DNA of 32,026 bases. Origin: Phascolarctobacterium sp. GTDB taxonomy: Bacteria; Bacillota; Negativicutes; Acidaminococcales; Acidaminococcaceae. A program made the position numbers and the translations under genes. The notes under the pieces are model-generated. The model saw only the letters and a program-made list of their open reading frames with translations. It had not been told where the DNA came from and did not search any database. This document shows, piece after piece, positions 10,336 through 18,950 of this stretch (positions within the stretch are counted from its first letter, which is position 1; every line of letters begins with the position of its first letter). The stretch is taken from the NCBI GenBank assembly GCA_021203775.1, contig JAJQAO010000029.1:1-32026 (forward strand), given 5' to 3'.

Positions 10336-10510
10336 CCCTGCGATGTACGTTACATTACCCCATAGGTTTTGAGCCAACACTCTTACCTAGGGAGCCTAAT
10401 CCGCCTTTTACCAAAAACATGCCTCCTTTGAGTGGACTTTTGCGGTAAAAGGGAAGGCACCCACCTGCACATGCAGGTTCAAAACATGGGGGTTGGACGG
10501 CATTGTGGGG
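10336..10510 (+). ncRNA. ssrS: 6S RNA (SsrS/BsrA-type)
   Basis: No good ORF in a 296-nt aspS-tcdA gap. Closing stem CCCUGCGAUGU (10336-10346) pairs with GGCAUUGUGGGG (3' end 10510). Contains GGTTTTGAGCCAAC. Terminal arm CCTTTTACC (10404-10412)/GGTAAAAGG (10444-10452). Location between aspS and the tcdA/yrvM-like gene matches Bacillus bsrA synteny as I recall it. Ends are approximate. Confidence 0.85.
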
Positions 10511-10532
10511 CATAATATTTTTAGGAGAAACT

Positions 10533-11207
10533 ATGGACTTAACAAGAGTGGAAAATGTAATCGGTAGCGATGCAATATTTAAACTTAAAAACTCTCATGT
10601 TGCCGTTGTAGGGCTCGGCGGCGTTGGCTCCTATATAGCTGAAGGTCTTGCTAGATCTGGCATAGGGCATCTTACGCTTATTGATGGTGATAGAATAGCA
10701 TCAAGCAATATTAACCGCCAAATTCCTGCTCTTTTATCCACAATGGGAAAGCTAAAAACTGAGGTAATGCGGGAACGCATATTTGATATAAATCCTGAAT
10801 GTATTGTTACTACACATAGCAGTTTTTATGAAGTAGGGGATTTTGAAAAGTTCTTTTCAAGGAGAATGGATTATGTAGCGGACGCCATAGATTCCCTTAC
10901 AGCAAAGGCCGATATTATTACAGGTTGCATGCGGGAAAACATCCCAGTTATATCATCAATGGGAATGGGTAATAAATTATACCCTGAGTATTTAAAAATA
11001 GCGGATATCAGCGAAACCCATACGTGTCCTCTTGCTAGAAATTTGAGAAAGAGTCTGCGTAGTCAGGGGATAGATAGGGGAATCACTGTAGTTTATTCTA
11101 GTGAGGAGCCTGTAATAAAGAGCCTAATTACTGGAAGCGTGGTCTTTGTGCCAGCATCTGCAGGTATCTTGATGGCGTCCTTTATTTTTAGGCATCTCAT
11201 AAAATAG
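10533..11207 (+). CDS. tcdA: tRNA threonylcarbamoyladenosine dehydratase (ThiF/MoeB E1-like, TcdA family)
   Basis: VAVVGLGGVGSYIAEGLARSGIGHLTLIDGD, SSNINRQ, YVADAIDSL. TAGGAG SD before ATG 10533; the track's TTG 10503 lies inside the 6S RNA. Confidence 0.9.
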   Translation: MDLTRVENVIGSDAIFKLKNSHVAVVGLGGVGSYIAEGLARSGIGHLTLIDGDRIASSNINRQIPALLSTMGKLKTEVMRERIFDINPECIVTTHSSFYEVGDFEKFFSRRMDYVADAIDSLTAKADIITGCMRENIPVISSMGMGNKLYPEYLKIADISETHTCPLARNLRKSLRSQGIDRGITVVYSSEEPVIKSLITGSVVFVPASAGILMASFIFRHLIK

Positions 11208-11217
11208 CGGAGGCATC

Positions 11218-12498
11218 ATGGAAAGTTTATTTACTGATGAACAGCAGAAACCTTTGGCTGACAGAATAAGACCTAAGCAGCTCAGCGATTTTGTAGGTCA
11301 AGAAAGCGCAGTAGGTAAGGGAAGCCCCTTAAGGGAAATGATTGAACGCGATAAGCTGCAATCAGTGCTTCTCTTTGGGCCTCCCGGAACGGGTAAAACT
11401 ACACTGGCGCATGTTATAGCAAACGTAACGGGCAATAGATTCGTTACCGTAAATGCAGTAAATTCAGGAGTACCAGAGCTTAGAAAACTCATAGCGAAAG
11501 CACAGGATGACCGCCGCTGTGGACTTTCTCGCACCATTGTTTTTATTGACGAAATTCATCGCTTTAATAAGGCACAGCAAGATGTGCTGCTTCCCTATGT
11601 GGAGAACGGGACAATTATTTTAATCGGGGCAACTACAGAAAATCCTTTCTTTGAAATAAATTCTCCGCTGCTTTCCAGGATGAAGGTAGTGCAACTTGAA
11701 AAATTAGCACCACAAGAAATTAAGGAAATCTTGCTCAGGGCAGTACGTGATGTAGAAAACGGTTTTAATAGCAGTTTTAAAATTGATGAGGACGCTCTTG
11801 ATATATTAGCAGATTATGCTGCAGGCGATGCACGCAGTGCTCTTAATATGTTGGAACAGGCAGAGTTTATGCTTGCAAATAGCAATAGAGTCGTAACAGC
11901 TGAAACTCTGCGTAGCATTATAGGGACTGCAATGCAGCGATATGATAAAAAGGGTGACCAGCACTACGATATTATTTCAGCTTTCATAAAAAGCATGCGG
12001 GGAAGTGATCCAGATGCAGCGCTCCATTATCTGGCTCGCATGATTGAGGGCGGAGAGGAACTACGTTTCATAGCGCGCCGTATCGTAATTTGTGCGGCAG
12101 AGGACGTAGGGCTTGCAGATCCAATGGCTCTTGTCATTGCCAATGCCGCGGCACAGGTTGCAGATTTTGTCGGCTGGCCTGAGGCACAGATACCGCTTGC
12201 GGAAGCCGTTTGTTACATAGCTAATGCACCCAAAAGCAACTCTGCTTATATGGGAATAGAAAGTGCCAGAAGTGATGTGCGCACGAAAAATTGTGGTAAT
12301 GTTCCGGTGCATTTAAAAGATGCAAGCTATCCTGGAGCAAAGCTTTTAGGTCACGGAATAGGTTATAAATATGTTCACAGTTTTGGCGGTTGGGCAGAGC
12401 AGCAGTATCTTCCTGATGAGATTAAAGATGCAAAATACTATGTGCCCAGCGGTAATGGGCAAGATACTGGTACAAAATTCAAAAAGAAGGCGAAATAA
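11218..12498 (+). CDS. rarA: Replication-associated recombination protein A (RarA/MgsA AAA+ ATPase)
   Basis: LADRIRPKQLSDFVGQE, Walker A GPPGTGKTTLA, Walker B FIDEIHRFNKAQQD, GATTENPFFEINSPLLSR. Confidence 0.96.
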   Translation: MESLFTDEQQKPLADRIRPKQLSDFVGQESAVGKGSPLREMIERDKLQSVLLFGPPGTGKTTLAHVIANVTGNRFVTVNAVNSGVPELRKLIAKAQDDRRCGLSRTIVFIDEIHRFNKAQQDVLLPYVENGTIILIGATTENPFFEINSPLLSRMKVVQLEKLAPQEIKEILLRAVRDVENGFNSSFKIDEDALDILADYAAGDARSALNMLEQAEFMLANSNRVVTAETLRSIIGTAMQRYDKKGDQHYDIISAFIKSMRGSDPDAALHYLARMIEGGEELRFIARRIVICAAEDVGLADPMALVIANAAAQVADFVGWPEAQIPLAEAVCYIANAPKSNSAYMGIESARSDVRTKNCGNVPVHLKDASYPGAKLLGHGIGYKYVHSFGGWAEQQYLPDEIKDAKYYVPSGNGQDTGTKFKKKAK

Positions 12499-12509
12499 CT
12501 GCGGTTTAA

Positions 12510-12538
12510 TTGACTTTAACCATAGGTGATTGTATAAT
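12510..12538 (+). promoter_or_regulatory. Candidate sigma-A promoter for alaS
   Basis: TTGACT (12510-12515), 17-nt spacer, TATAAT (12533-12538). Confidence 0.75.
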
Positions 12539-12575
12539 TTTCCTATCTGCAAAATATATAAGGAGTTAATTTGTT

Positions 12576-15200
12576 ATGAAATATCTGACTGGTAATGAAA
12601 TACGTGAAAAATTTCTCGGCTTCTTTGAAAAAAAAGGACATTTGAGGTTACCTAGTGCATCGCTTATACCACAGGACGATCCCACACTTCTTTTGATTGG
12701 TGCGGGCATGGCTCCTTTTAAGCCATTTTTCACAGGTAAAATGAAGCCGCCTTCTCTTCGTGTCACTACCTGTCAAAAATGCGTGCGTACGGGTGATATT
12801 GAGAATGTCGGACGTACTGCAAGACATCATACATATTTTGAGATGCTCGGGAACTTTTCCTTTGGAGACTATTTTAAACAAGATGTCATTCCTTGGAGTT
12901 GGGAGTTTATAACAAAAGAGCTTGCTATACCAGGCGAAAAACTGTGGATTACCATTCATACGGAGGATGATGAGGCATACGATATCTGGCATAATTTGGT
13001 TGGCGTGCCAGATGAGAGAATCGTGCGCCTTGAAGAAAATTTCTGGGAAATAGGCAGTGGACCATGCGGACCGTGTTCTGAGATCCATGTAGATCTTGGG
13101 AAAGAACGTGGATGTGGTCGTCCTGAGTGTACAGTGGGGTGCGATTGTGACAGATTCCTTGAAATCTGGAATCTAGTATTCACTCAGTATAATAAGAATG
13201 ATGATGGGACATATTCACCACTGAAAAGTAAGAATATAGATACTGGTGCAGGACTTGAGCGTCTAGCATCTGTGATTCAGGAAAAACCTTCAAATTTTGA
13301 AACTGATCTTATCTTCCCCATTATTGAGTATGCGGCAAATGTGGCAGGGGTGGAATATGGGAAAGATAAGGAAATTGATGTTTCTCTTAAGGTTATTGCA
13401 GATCATGCTCGTAGCATTACCTTTATGATTGGCGACGGCATATTGCCGTCAAACGAGGGTAGGGGGTATGTACTCCGCCGCGTATTGCGCCGGGCCGTGC
13501 GTCACGGTAGGCTTATAGGCATTAATGGAATGTTCCTTGCAGGAGCCGTTGATGTGATTATTAAAATGTTTGGCCATATATATACCAATCTTACGGAAAA
13601 ACGCACATATATCCAGAAAGTCATCGAAATGGAGGAAACAAGTTTCCTACGTACATTAAAGCAGGGAAGTGAATTATTAAAAGATGAAATAGGGAAACTT
13701 GTGGCGGAAAATGCAACTGTGCTAAATGGTGCTACCGCATTTAAACTCAGTGACACTTTTGGGTTTCCTCTGGAACTTACAGAGGAAATACTTGCCGAGC
13801 AAGGCATGACAGTAGATAAAGACGGTTTTGAAAAAGCCCTTGCAGTACAGCGTAAAATGGCGCGTGAAGCTAGGGATGACAAGGCGGGAAGACCTGTAAT
13901 TTATAATACAAGAGGACTGGATATTGCTGCTCTGAAAGTTGATGAAAAGGCAAAAAAGGGAACCATACTGAAACTCTATCCAGCGCAGGATGCGCAGACC
14001 GTGGAAACAATGACTGACGGTTGCGAAGTTGCTATAATTTCTGACATTACTGCTTTTCATGCTGAAGGTGGCGGCCAACTTGGCGATATCGGGCGTATTA
14101 TCGCACCGTCAGGCGTTATAAACATTACTGGAACAAGAAAACTTCCAGATGGAGTTACCATAATGATTGGAACTGTTATGGAAGGAACTGTTTCGGTGGG
14201 TGAAAATATTGGTTTTGAAATAGATATCAGACGAAAGATGGATATTGCGCGCAATCATACTGCTACACATCTTTTGCATGCTGCTTTAAAAATGGTTCTT
14301 GGAGAGCATGTAAATCAGGCGGGAAGCTATGTAGGTCCAGACCGTCTGCATTTTGATTTTTCGCATTTTTCACAGATGACAGATGATGAGATAAAAAAGG
14401 TGGAAGCATTGGTCAATGATGAAATTCTTGCAGGGATCAATGTGGAAATCGAGGAACTTCCAATAGAGGAAGCGAAAAAACGTGGAGCAACAGCACTTTT
14501 TGGCGAAAAATATGGAGACATAGTGAGGGTGGTTACTGTTCCTGAATTTTCCATGGAATTCTGCGGCGGAAGCCATGTAAATAATACTGCTCAGATTGGA
14601 ATGTTTAAAATCATTTCAGAGGGCAGTACTGGAGCAGGAGTGCGGCGTATTGAGGCTGTTACTGGATATGGTGCAATTCTTCATGTAAATGAGACGGAAG
14701 ATATGGTAAGAAATCTTGCTGTATCATTGAAATGTCGTGTAAATGATTTGCCAGTACGTCTTGAAATGCTACAGGCTGAACATAAGAGTACGTTGAAAAA
14801 GGTAGATGAGCTTACAGGACAGCTTGCGGTAGGCCAGATAAGCGGCGCTACGGACAATATACGAGAAATAAATGGTGTGCCGGCTCTTGTGCAGAAAGTA
14901 AGAGCGGAAAATCCTGAGGCTCTGCGTAGTCTTGGTGATAAAATGAGGGATAAAACTGGTGGCGTGATAGTTCTCGCGACCGTTTTTGATAGCGGAAAAA
15001 TCAGCATACTTACAATGGCAAACAAAATGGCTGTAGAAAAAGGCGTGCATGCGGGAAATATAGTTAAAGCAATCGCTGCGCTCTGTGGGGGAAGCGGCGG
15101 CGGACGCCCTGATATGGCACAGGCAGGCGGAAAGGATCCAGCAAAACTTGATGCGGCACTTTGCGCTGCATGGGATATCATTAAAGAGCAGATTAAGTAA
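12576..15200 (+). CDS. alaS: Alanyl-tRNA synthetase
   Basis: FFEKKGHLRLPSASLIP, GMAPFKPFF, HHTYFEMLGNFSFGDYFK, editing-domain HTATHLLHAAL, CGGSHVNNT, C-terminal GGSGGGRPDMAQAGG. Confidence 0.97.
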   Translation: MKYLTGNEIREKFLGFFEKKGHLRLPSASLIPQDDPTLLLIGAGMAPFKPFFTGKMKPPSLRVTTCQKCVRTGDIENVGRTARHHTYFEMLGNFSFGDYFKQDVIPWSWEFITKELAIPGEKLWITIHTEDDEAYDIWHNLVGVPDERIVRLEENFWEIGSGPCGPCSEIHVDLGKERGCGRPECTVGCDCDRFLEIWNLVFTQYNKNDDGTYSPLKSKNIDTGAGLERLASVIQEKPSNFETDLIFPIIEYAANVAGVEYGKDKEIDVSLKVIADHARSITFMIGDGILPSNEGRGYVLRRVLRRAVRHGRLIGINGMFLAGAVDVIIKMFGHIYTNLTEKRTYIQKVIEMEETSFLRTLKQGSELLKDEIGKLVAENATVLNGATAFKLSDTFGFPLELTEEILAEQGMTVDKDGFEKALAVQRKMAREARDDKAGRPVIYNTRGLDIAALKVDEKAKKGTILKLYPAQDAQTVETMTDGCEVAIISDITAFHAEGGGQLGDIGRIIAPSGVINITGTRKLPDGVTIMIGTVMEGTVSVGENIGFEIDIRRKMDIARNHTATHLLHAALKMVLGEHVNQAGSYVGPDRLHFDFSHFSQMTDDEIKKVEALVNDEILAGINVEIEELPIEEAKKRGATALFGEKYGDIVRVVTVPEFSMEFCGGSHVNNTAQIGMFKIISEGSTGAGVRRIEAVTGYGAILHVNETEDMVRNLAVSLKCRVNDLPVRLEMLQAEHKSTLKKVDELTGQLAVGQISGATDNIREINGVPALVQKVRAENPEALRSLGDKMRDKTGGVIVLATVFDSGKISILTMANKMAVEKGVHAGNIVKAIAALCGGSGGGRPDMAQAGGKDPAKLDAALCAAWDIIKEQIK

Positions 15201-15202
15201 TA

Positions 15203-15240
15203 AAGAAGACGCTCTCGTGAGGGAACGTCTTCTTAGTTTT
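15203..15240 (+). terminator. Rho-independent terminator after alaS
   Basis: AAGAAGACG (15203-15211) / CGTCTTCTT (15226-15234), then AGTTTT. Confidence 0.75.
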
Positions 15241-15261
15241 ACAGCATTTTCGTTTAAAGTA

Positions 15262-15270
15262 TGCTAAAAT
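15262..15270 (+). promoter_or_regulatory. Candidate extended -10 promoter for ireB-ruvX
   Basis: TG-C-TAAAAT just downstream of the alaS terminator; no clear -35. Confidence 0.45.
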
Positions 15271-15308
15271 AGTGTTAAGCGTTAAGAGTGATAAAGGAGG
15301 AGTCGGTT

Positions 15309-15566
15309 ATGAGCGATGTATCCCAGGAAACCATGATGTTTAAAAGAAATCCTGAAAAAAAAGAAGTGGCCGAAACCTTAAAAGAGGTATGCAGGGCTCT
15401 CAAGGAAAAGGGATATAATCCAGTTGACCAGCTGACAGGATATTTTTTAAGTGGAGATCCAGCATATATAACTAGCTATGATAATGCGCGTACAAAACTG
15501 CGCCGGCATGAACGTTATGAGCTTATTGAAGAGCTGGTCATCAGTTATCTTAAGGGGCTGAAATAA
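15309..15566 (+). CDS. ireB: IreB family regulatory phosphoprotein (UPF0297/YrzL)
   Basis: [54 protein letters not shown] is highly characteristic. AAAGGAGGAG SD before ATG 15309; upstream of ruvX. Confidence 0.95.
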   Translation: MSDVSQETMMFKRNPEKKEVAETLKEVCRALKEKGYNPVDQLTGYFLSGDPAYITSYDNARTKLRRHERYELIEELVISYLKGLK

Positions 15567-15567
15567 T

Positions 15568-15984
15568 ATGCGAGTAATGTCCCTTGATGTAGGGGATAGG
15601 ACAATTGGCGTTGCTGTCAGCGATCTTATGAAGCTTATTGCAAATGGCTTAGAAACGATAAAAAGGACTGGAGTGGAACAGGATTTTTCTCGTTTGGATC
15701 AACTTATTAAAGAAAATCAGGTCAGTACAGTGGTTATTGGGTATCCTAAAAATATGAATGGCACTATCGGGGAGAGAGCACAGATAAGCGAAAATTTTGC
15801 GGATGAAATGCGCCGTCGGTTTCCCAGTATTCAGATAGTCTTATGGGATGAGAGGCTTTCCACTGTAGCAGCAAATAAGGTGCTCATTGATGCAGATGTA
15901 CGTCGTAACAAAAGAAAAAAGGTTATTGACAAACTGGCTGCAGTGGTAATATTGCAAAATTATCTTGACAGCAGACAGTTTTGA
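15568..15984 (+). CDS. ruvX: Holliday junction resolvase-like protein RuvX/YqgF (16S rRNA 5'-end processing family)
   Basis: MSLDVGDRTIGVAVSD, VIGYPKNMNGTIGERAQ, WDERLSTVAA, KVIDKLAAVVILQNYLD. Confidence 0.95.
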   Translation: MRVMSLDVGDRTIGVAVSDLMKLIANGLETIKRTGVEQDFSRLDQLIKENQVSTVVIGYPKNMNGTIGERAQISENFADEMRRRFPSIQIVLWDERLSTVAANKVLIDADVRRNKRKKVIDKLAAVVILQNYLDSRQF

Positions 15985-16008
15985 CATATATGTACGAATT
16001 ATTATAAA
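15981..16008 (+). promoter_or_regulatory. Candidate sigma-A promoter for the DUF1292 gene
   Basis: TTGACA (15981-15986, overlapping the ruvX stop), 16-nt spacer, TATAAA (16003-16008). Confidence 0.6.
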
Positions 16009-16039
16009 ATAAAAATACAAATAATACGTGGGGTGCAAT

Positions 16040-16372
16040 ATGGGAAAAGATTTCAGCGATCCTGAAATTCAAGCCATGATGGAAGATGAAATAAATAATA
16101 TTGTCGTAATTAGCGACGAGGAAGGCAATGAGTCCTATTTTTTTGAGGAAATGGTAATTCCTGTGGGAAATAAAAATTACGCCATTTTGTCATGTATAGA
16201 CAATGAGTCCTGTGATTGTGTGGATGGAGAGTGTGATGAAGACAGCGTAGTCATAGCTCGCCTTGAGTTTGATGAAAATGGCGAGCCAGTTTATTTGGAC
16301 CCAACTGACAAAGAATTTGAAGAAGTTAAGGAAACTTATGGAAAGTTATTTAACGAGTGGGATGAGAACTAA
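16040..16372 (+). CDS. DUF1292 domain-containing protein (YrzB-like)
   Basis: Small acidic protein with NNIVVISDEEGNESYFFEEMVIPVGNKNYAIL, located between ruvX and mltG as in Bacillus yrzB. GTGGGG SD before ATG 16040. Confidence 0.88.
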   Translation: MGKDFSDPEIQAMMEDEINNIVVISDEEGNESYFFEEMVIPVGNKNYAILSCIDNESCDCVDGECDEDSVVIARLEFDENGEPVYLDPTDKEFEEVKETYGKLFNEWDEN

Positions 16373-16376
16373 AAAA

Positions 16377-16402
16377 ATGCCGGACTTCGGTCCGGTATTT
16401 TT
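16377..16402 (+). terminator. Rho-independent terminator after DUF1292 gene
   Basis: ATGCCGGAC-TTCG-GTCCGGTAT with UUCG tetraloop, then TTTTT. Confidence 0.9.
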
Positions 16403-16446
16403 CGTACATCACTTATTGTAGTGACATTTATATTTGGAGGACAGAG

Positions 16447-17472
16447 TTGGAAAATATACGCAAAAAATATTTTTATTACGCTGCCACAATATTAATAATA
16501 TTAGTGTTGCTTTTTTCTATGGTTCTCCGCAATATGGGGGATAATCGGGAATTTGCATGCCAGGGATTCAGGGTAATACGGATAGCTGAAGGAATGACGA
16601 CTGCTGGAATTGCCGATATGCTGCATGAAAGACAACTCGTAAAAAACACCAGTGCTTTTCGTCTGGAAGCTAGACTTATGGGTCTTGCGGAAAAACTTCA
16701 GGCTGGAGTCTATCAGTTAGAGGGAGGACTGAGTAACAGGGAGATTGTTGATGTACTTTCCAAAGGAAAGGTGCAATTCCTCAGTTTTACCTTGCCAGAA
16801 GGTTTCACAATTGTCAGAGCTGCCGAGAAAATTGAGAGAGAAGGCCTTGGTAGTGCAAAAAAATTTATGGCTGCGGCTAAAAGGTATGCACCTTATTACT
16901 ATATGCAGACAAATAATCCCAATGTGCGCTATATGGCCGAAGGATTTATCTTTCCTGCGACCTATGAGCTTCCTGCGGATATCACCGAAGCGCAGTTGCT
17001 GGAGAAAATGGTGGAACAGTTTAATAGCGAGTTGGAAAAAGAAAATATTTTTAAAGGTGCGCGTAGAATGATGATGCCTGTACGTGACGTAATAAATATT
17101 GCTGCCATGGTGGAACAGGAAGCGGTTTTTCCTGAGGAACAGCCACGCATTGCAGGGATTTTTCTGAAAAGGCTTGAGATAGGAATGCCTATACAGTCGG
17201 ATACTACAGTTCAGTATATTCTGGGTGGCAAACAGAGGGACATTATAACTTTTAAGGATACTGAAATAGAGGATCCATACAACACATATCAGAATATCGG
17301 CTTGCCGCCGGGACCAATTGCTTGCCCGGGAATGAAAGCCATTAAGTCTGTAATTAATCCTGAGAGGACGGACTATCTTTATTTTGTAGCGGAAAAAGAC
17401 GGGCACCATCGTTTTAGTACGACTTACATTGAACATCAACAGGCTATTTATGAAATAAACGAGGAAAAATAA
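16447..17472 (+). CDS. mltG: Endolytic transglycosylase MltG (YceG family)
   Basis: Single N-terminal TM, LPEGFTIVRAAEKI, AAMVEQEAVFPEEQPRIAGIFLKRLEIGMPIQSDTTVQY, YNTYQNIGLPPGPIACPGMKAIKSVINPERTDYLYFVAEKDGHHRFSTTYIEH. TTG start with GGAGG SD. Confidence 0.95.
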   Translation: MENIRKKYFYYAATILIILVLLFSMVLRNMGDNREFACQGFRVIRIAEGMTTAGIADMLHERQLVKNTSAFRLEARLMGLAEKLQAGVYQLEGGLSNREIVDVLSKGKVQFLSFTLPEGFTIVRAAEKIEREGLGSAKKFMAAAKRYAPYYYMQTNNPNVRYMAEGFIFPATYELPADITEAQLLEKMVEQFNSELEKENIFKGARRMMMPVRDVINIAAMVEQEAVFPEEQPRIAGIFLKRLEIGMPIQSDTTVQYILGGKQRDIITFKDTEIEDPYNTYQNIGLPPGPIACPGMKAIKSVINPERTDYLYFVAEKDGHHRFSTTYIEHQQAIYEINEEK

Positions 17473-18696
17473 ATGATGACAATTAGAAAGCCAGAGCTTC
17501 TGGCTCCGGCAGGAAATATAGAAAAAGGGAAGATAGCTTTTCTTTATGGAGCAGATGCTGTTTATCTTGGCGGTAAAATGTTTGGGCTCAGGGCTTTTGC
17601 AGATAATTTTTCTCTTGAAGAAATAAAAGAAATGGCTGATTTTGCCCATAGGCTCGGCAGAAAAGTTTATGTAACGGTTAATATTTTTGCTCATAACAAT
17701 GATATTGATAAACTACCGCAGTATCTTCAGGATTTAGAAATGGCCGGCGCAGATGCTTTTCTTGTTTCGGATCTCGGAGTATTGGAAGTAGCTAGGCGTA
17801 TTGTACCTGACATGCCGCTTCATATCAGCACCCAAGCCAATACAACAAATTATGAAGCCGTACTTGCATGGGAAAAAATTGGGGTAAAGAGAGTGGTCCT
17901 TGCTCGCGAGCTTTCTCTTAAGGAAATTGAGGAAATTAGAGCAAAAACATGTGTCGAACTTGAAGTTTTCGTGCATGGCGCCATGTGTATATCCTATAGT
18001 GGACGCTGTCTGTTAAGCAGTTATCTTACGGGACGTGACAGCAACCGTGGAGCATGTACCCAAGCTTGTCGTTGGGAATATACCCTTATGGAGAAGAAAA
18101 GGCCTGGGCAACAGTTTGATATAGCGGAAGATGATCGCGGTACTTATATTATGAATTCAGGGGATCTATGCCTTATTGACTACCTGCCACAGCTCATGAA
18201 TGCAGGTGTCAGCAGTTTTAAAATTGAAGGTCGCATGAAAAGCGTACATTATGTTGCTACTGTGGTCAGTGTATACAGGAAGGCGATTGACACCTTATTT
18301 TTAGGAGGAGAAAAAAATTTTGAAGCCTGGCATGAAGAACTCGAGAAGGTTTCTCACAGACCATATACTACGGCGTTTTTCCTCGGAAAACCTGGCAGCG
18401 AAGCTCAGATTTATACTACATCAAGCTATGAACAGACCCATGATTTTGTCGGAATTGTTACAGGATACGATGAAAAACTTAAGAGGGCATATTTTGAGCA
18501 GCGCAATCATGTAGCGGAAGGAGAATTACTGGAAGTGCTTATGCCTGACGGTAGGATCTGCAAAATAACTCTTAAAAACATGGAAGATGAATATGGGAAT
18601 ACCATAAACTGTGCTCCTCATGCCAAGATGAAATTTTCTTCTTCAGTTTCTGAAAAATTATTGTTAAATTCCCTTTTGCGGAGAAAATTGCAATGA
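17473..18696 (+). CDS. Peptidase U32 family protein (TrhP/YrrO-like, tRNA 5-hydroxyuridine modification candidate)
   Basis: PELLAPAGNIEKGKIAFLYGADAVYLGG, ELEVFVHGAMCISYSGRCLLSSYLTGRDSNRGACTQACRWEY, SFKIEGRMKSVHYVATVV. Confidence 0.93.
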   Translation: MMTIRKPELLAPAGNIEKGKIAFLYGADAVYLGGKMFGLRAFADNFSLEEIKEMADFAHRLGRKVYVTVNIFAHNNDIDKLPQYLQDLEMAGADAFLVSDLGVLEVARRIVPDMPLHISTQANTTNYEAVLAWEKIGVKRVVLARELSLKEIEEIRAKTCVELEVFVHGAMCISYSGRCLLSSYLTGRDSNRGACTQACRWEYTLMEKKRPGQQFDIAEDDRGTYIMNSGDLCLIDYLPQLMNAGVSSFKIEGRMKSVHYVATVVSVYRKAIDTLFLGGEKNFEAWHEELEKVSHRPYTTAFFLGKPGSEAQIYTTSSYEQTHDFVGIVTGYDEKLKRAYFEQRNHVAEGELLEVLMPDGRICKITLKNMEDEYGNTINCAPHAKMKFSSSVSEKLLLNSLLRRKLQ

Positions 18697-18911
18697 ATAA
18701 TATTATTCGTGTACGGGTAGATTCGAAAAATATTGCCTATGTTAATTGGATAATGCAGGGCTTTGGACATCTTACAGCTATTAACACGATAGATGGAGAC
18801 AGGGGGATTATGCTTTTTTATCCGACACCAGATACTTCAAAGTTGGTACTTGATATTCTGAAAAATCTGCCTTTTGAAGTAGAAATTATTGAAACTTTTT
18901 CTAGTAAATGA
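18693..18911 (+). CDS. DUF4911-like small protein
   Basis: 72-aa ORF overlapping the U32 stop by 4 nt (ATGA). Family assignment from remembered pattern (small protein next to U32 genes); no search was run. Confidence 0.6.
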   Translation: MNNIIRVRVDSKNIAYVNWIMQGFGHLTAINTIDGDRGIMLFYPTPDTSKLVLDILKNLPFEVEIIETFSSK

Positions 18912-18950
18912 TAAAATATTCAAGTAATTTATCTGTATGCGAGGTAAAAA

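Noticed and set aside
10503-10532. N-terminal extension of the tcdA ORF (TTG start, MWGIIFLGET)
   Set aside because: It overlaps the 3' closing stem of the 6S RNA. ATG 10533 has a good SD (TAGGAG) and gives the normal family N-terminus.
12499-12575. Possible T-box or leader upstream of alaS
   Set aside because: A consensus-like promoter ends at 12538, leaving a short leader with only an SD (AAGGAG).
14681-15181. 166-aa antisense ORF opposite alaS, and similar long - strand ORFs (e.g. 16717..17694, 22815..23396, 23915..24517, 27801..28382)
   Set aside because: All lie opposite strongly identified housekeeping genes. Their sequences are Ser/Phe/Ile-rich in the way expected of reverse-frame translation, and I saw no recognisable domain.
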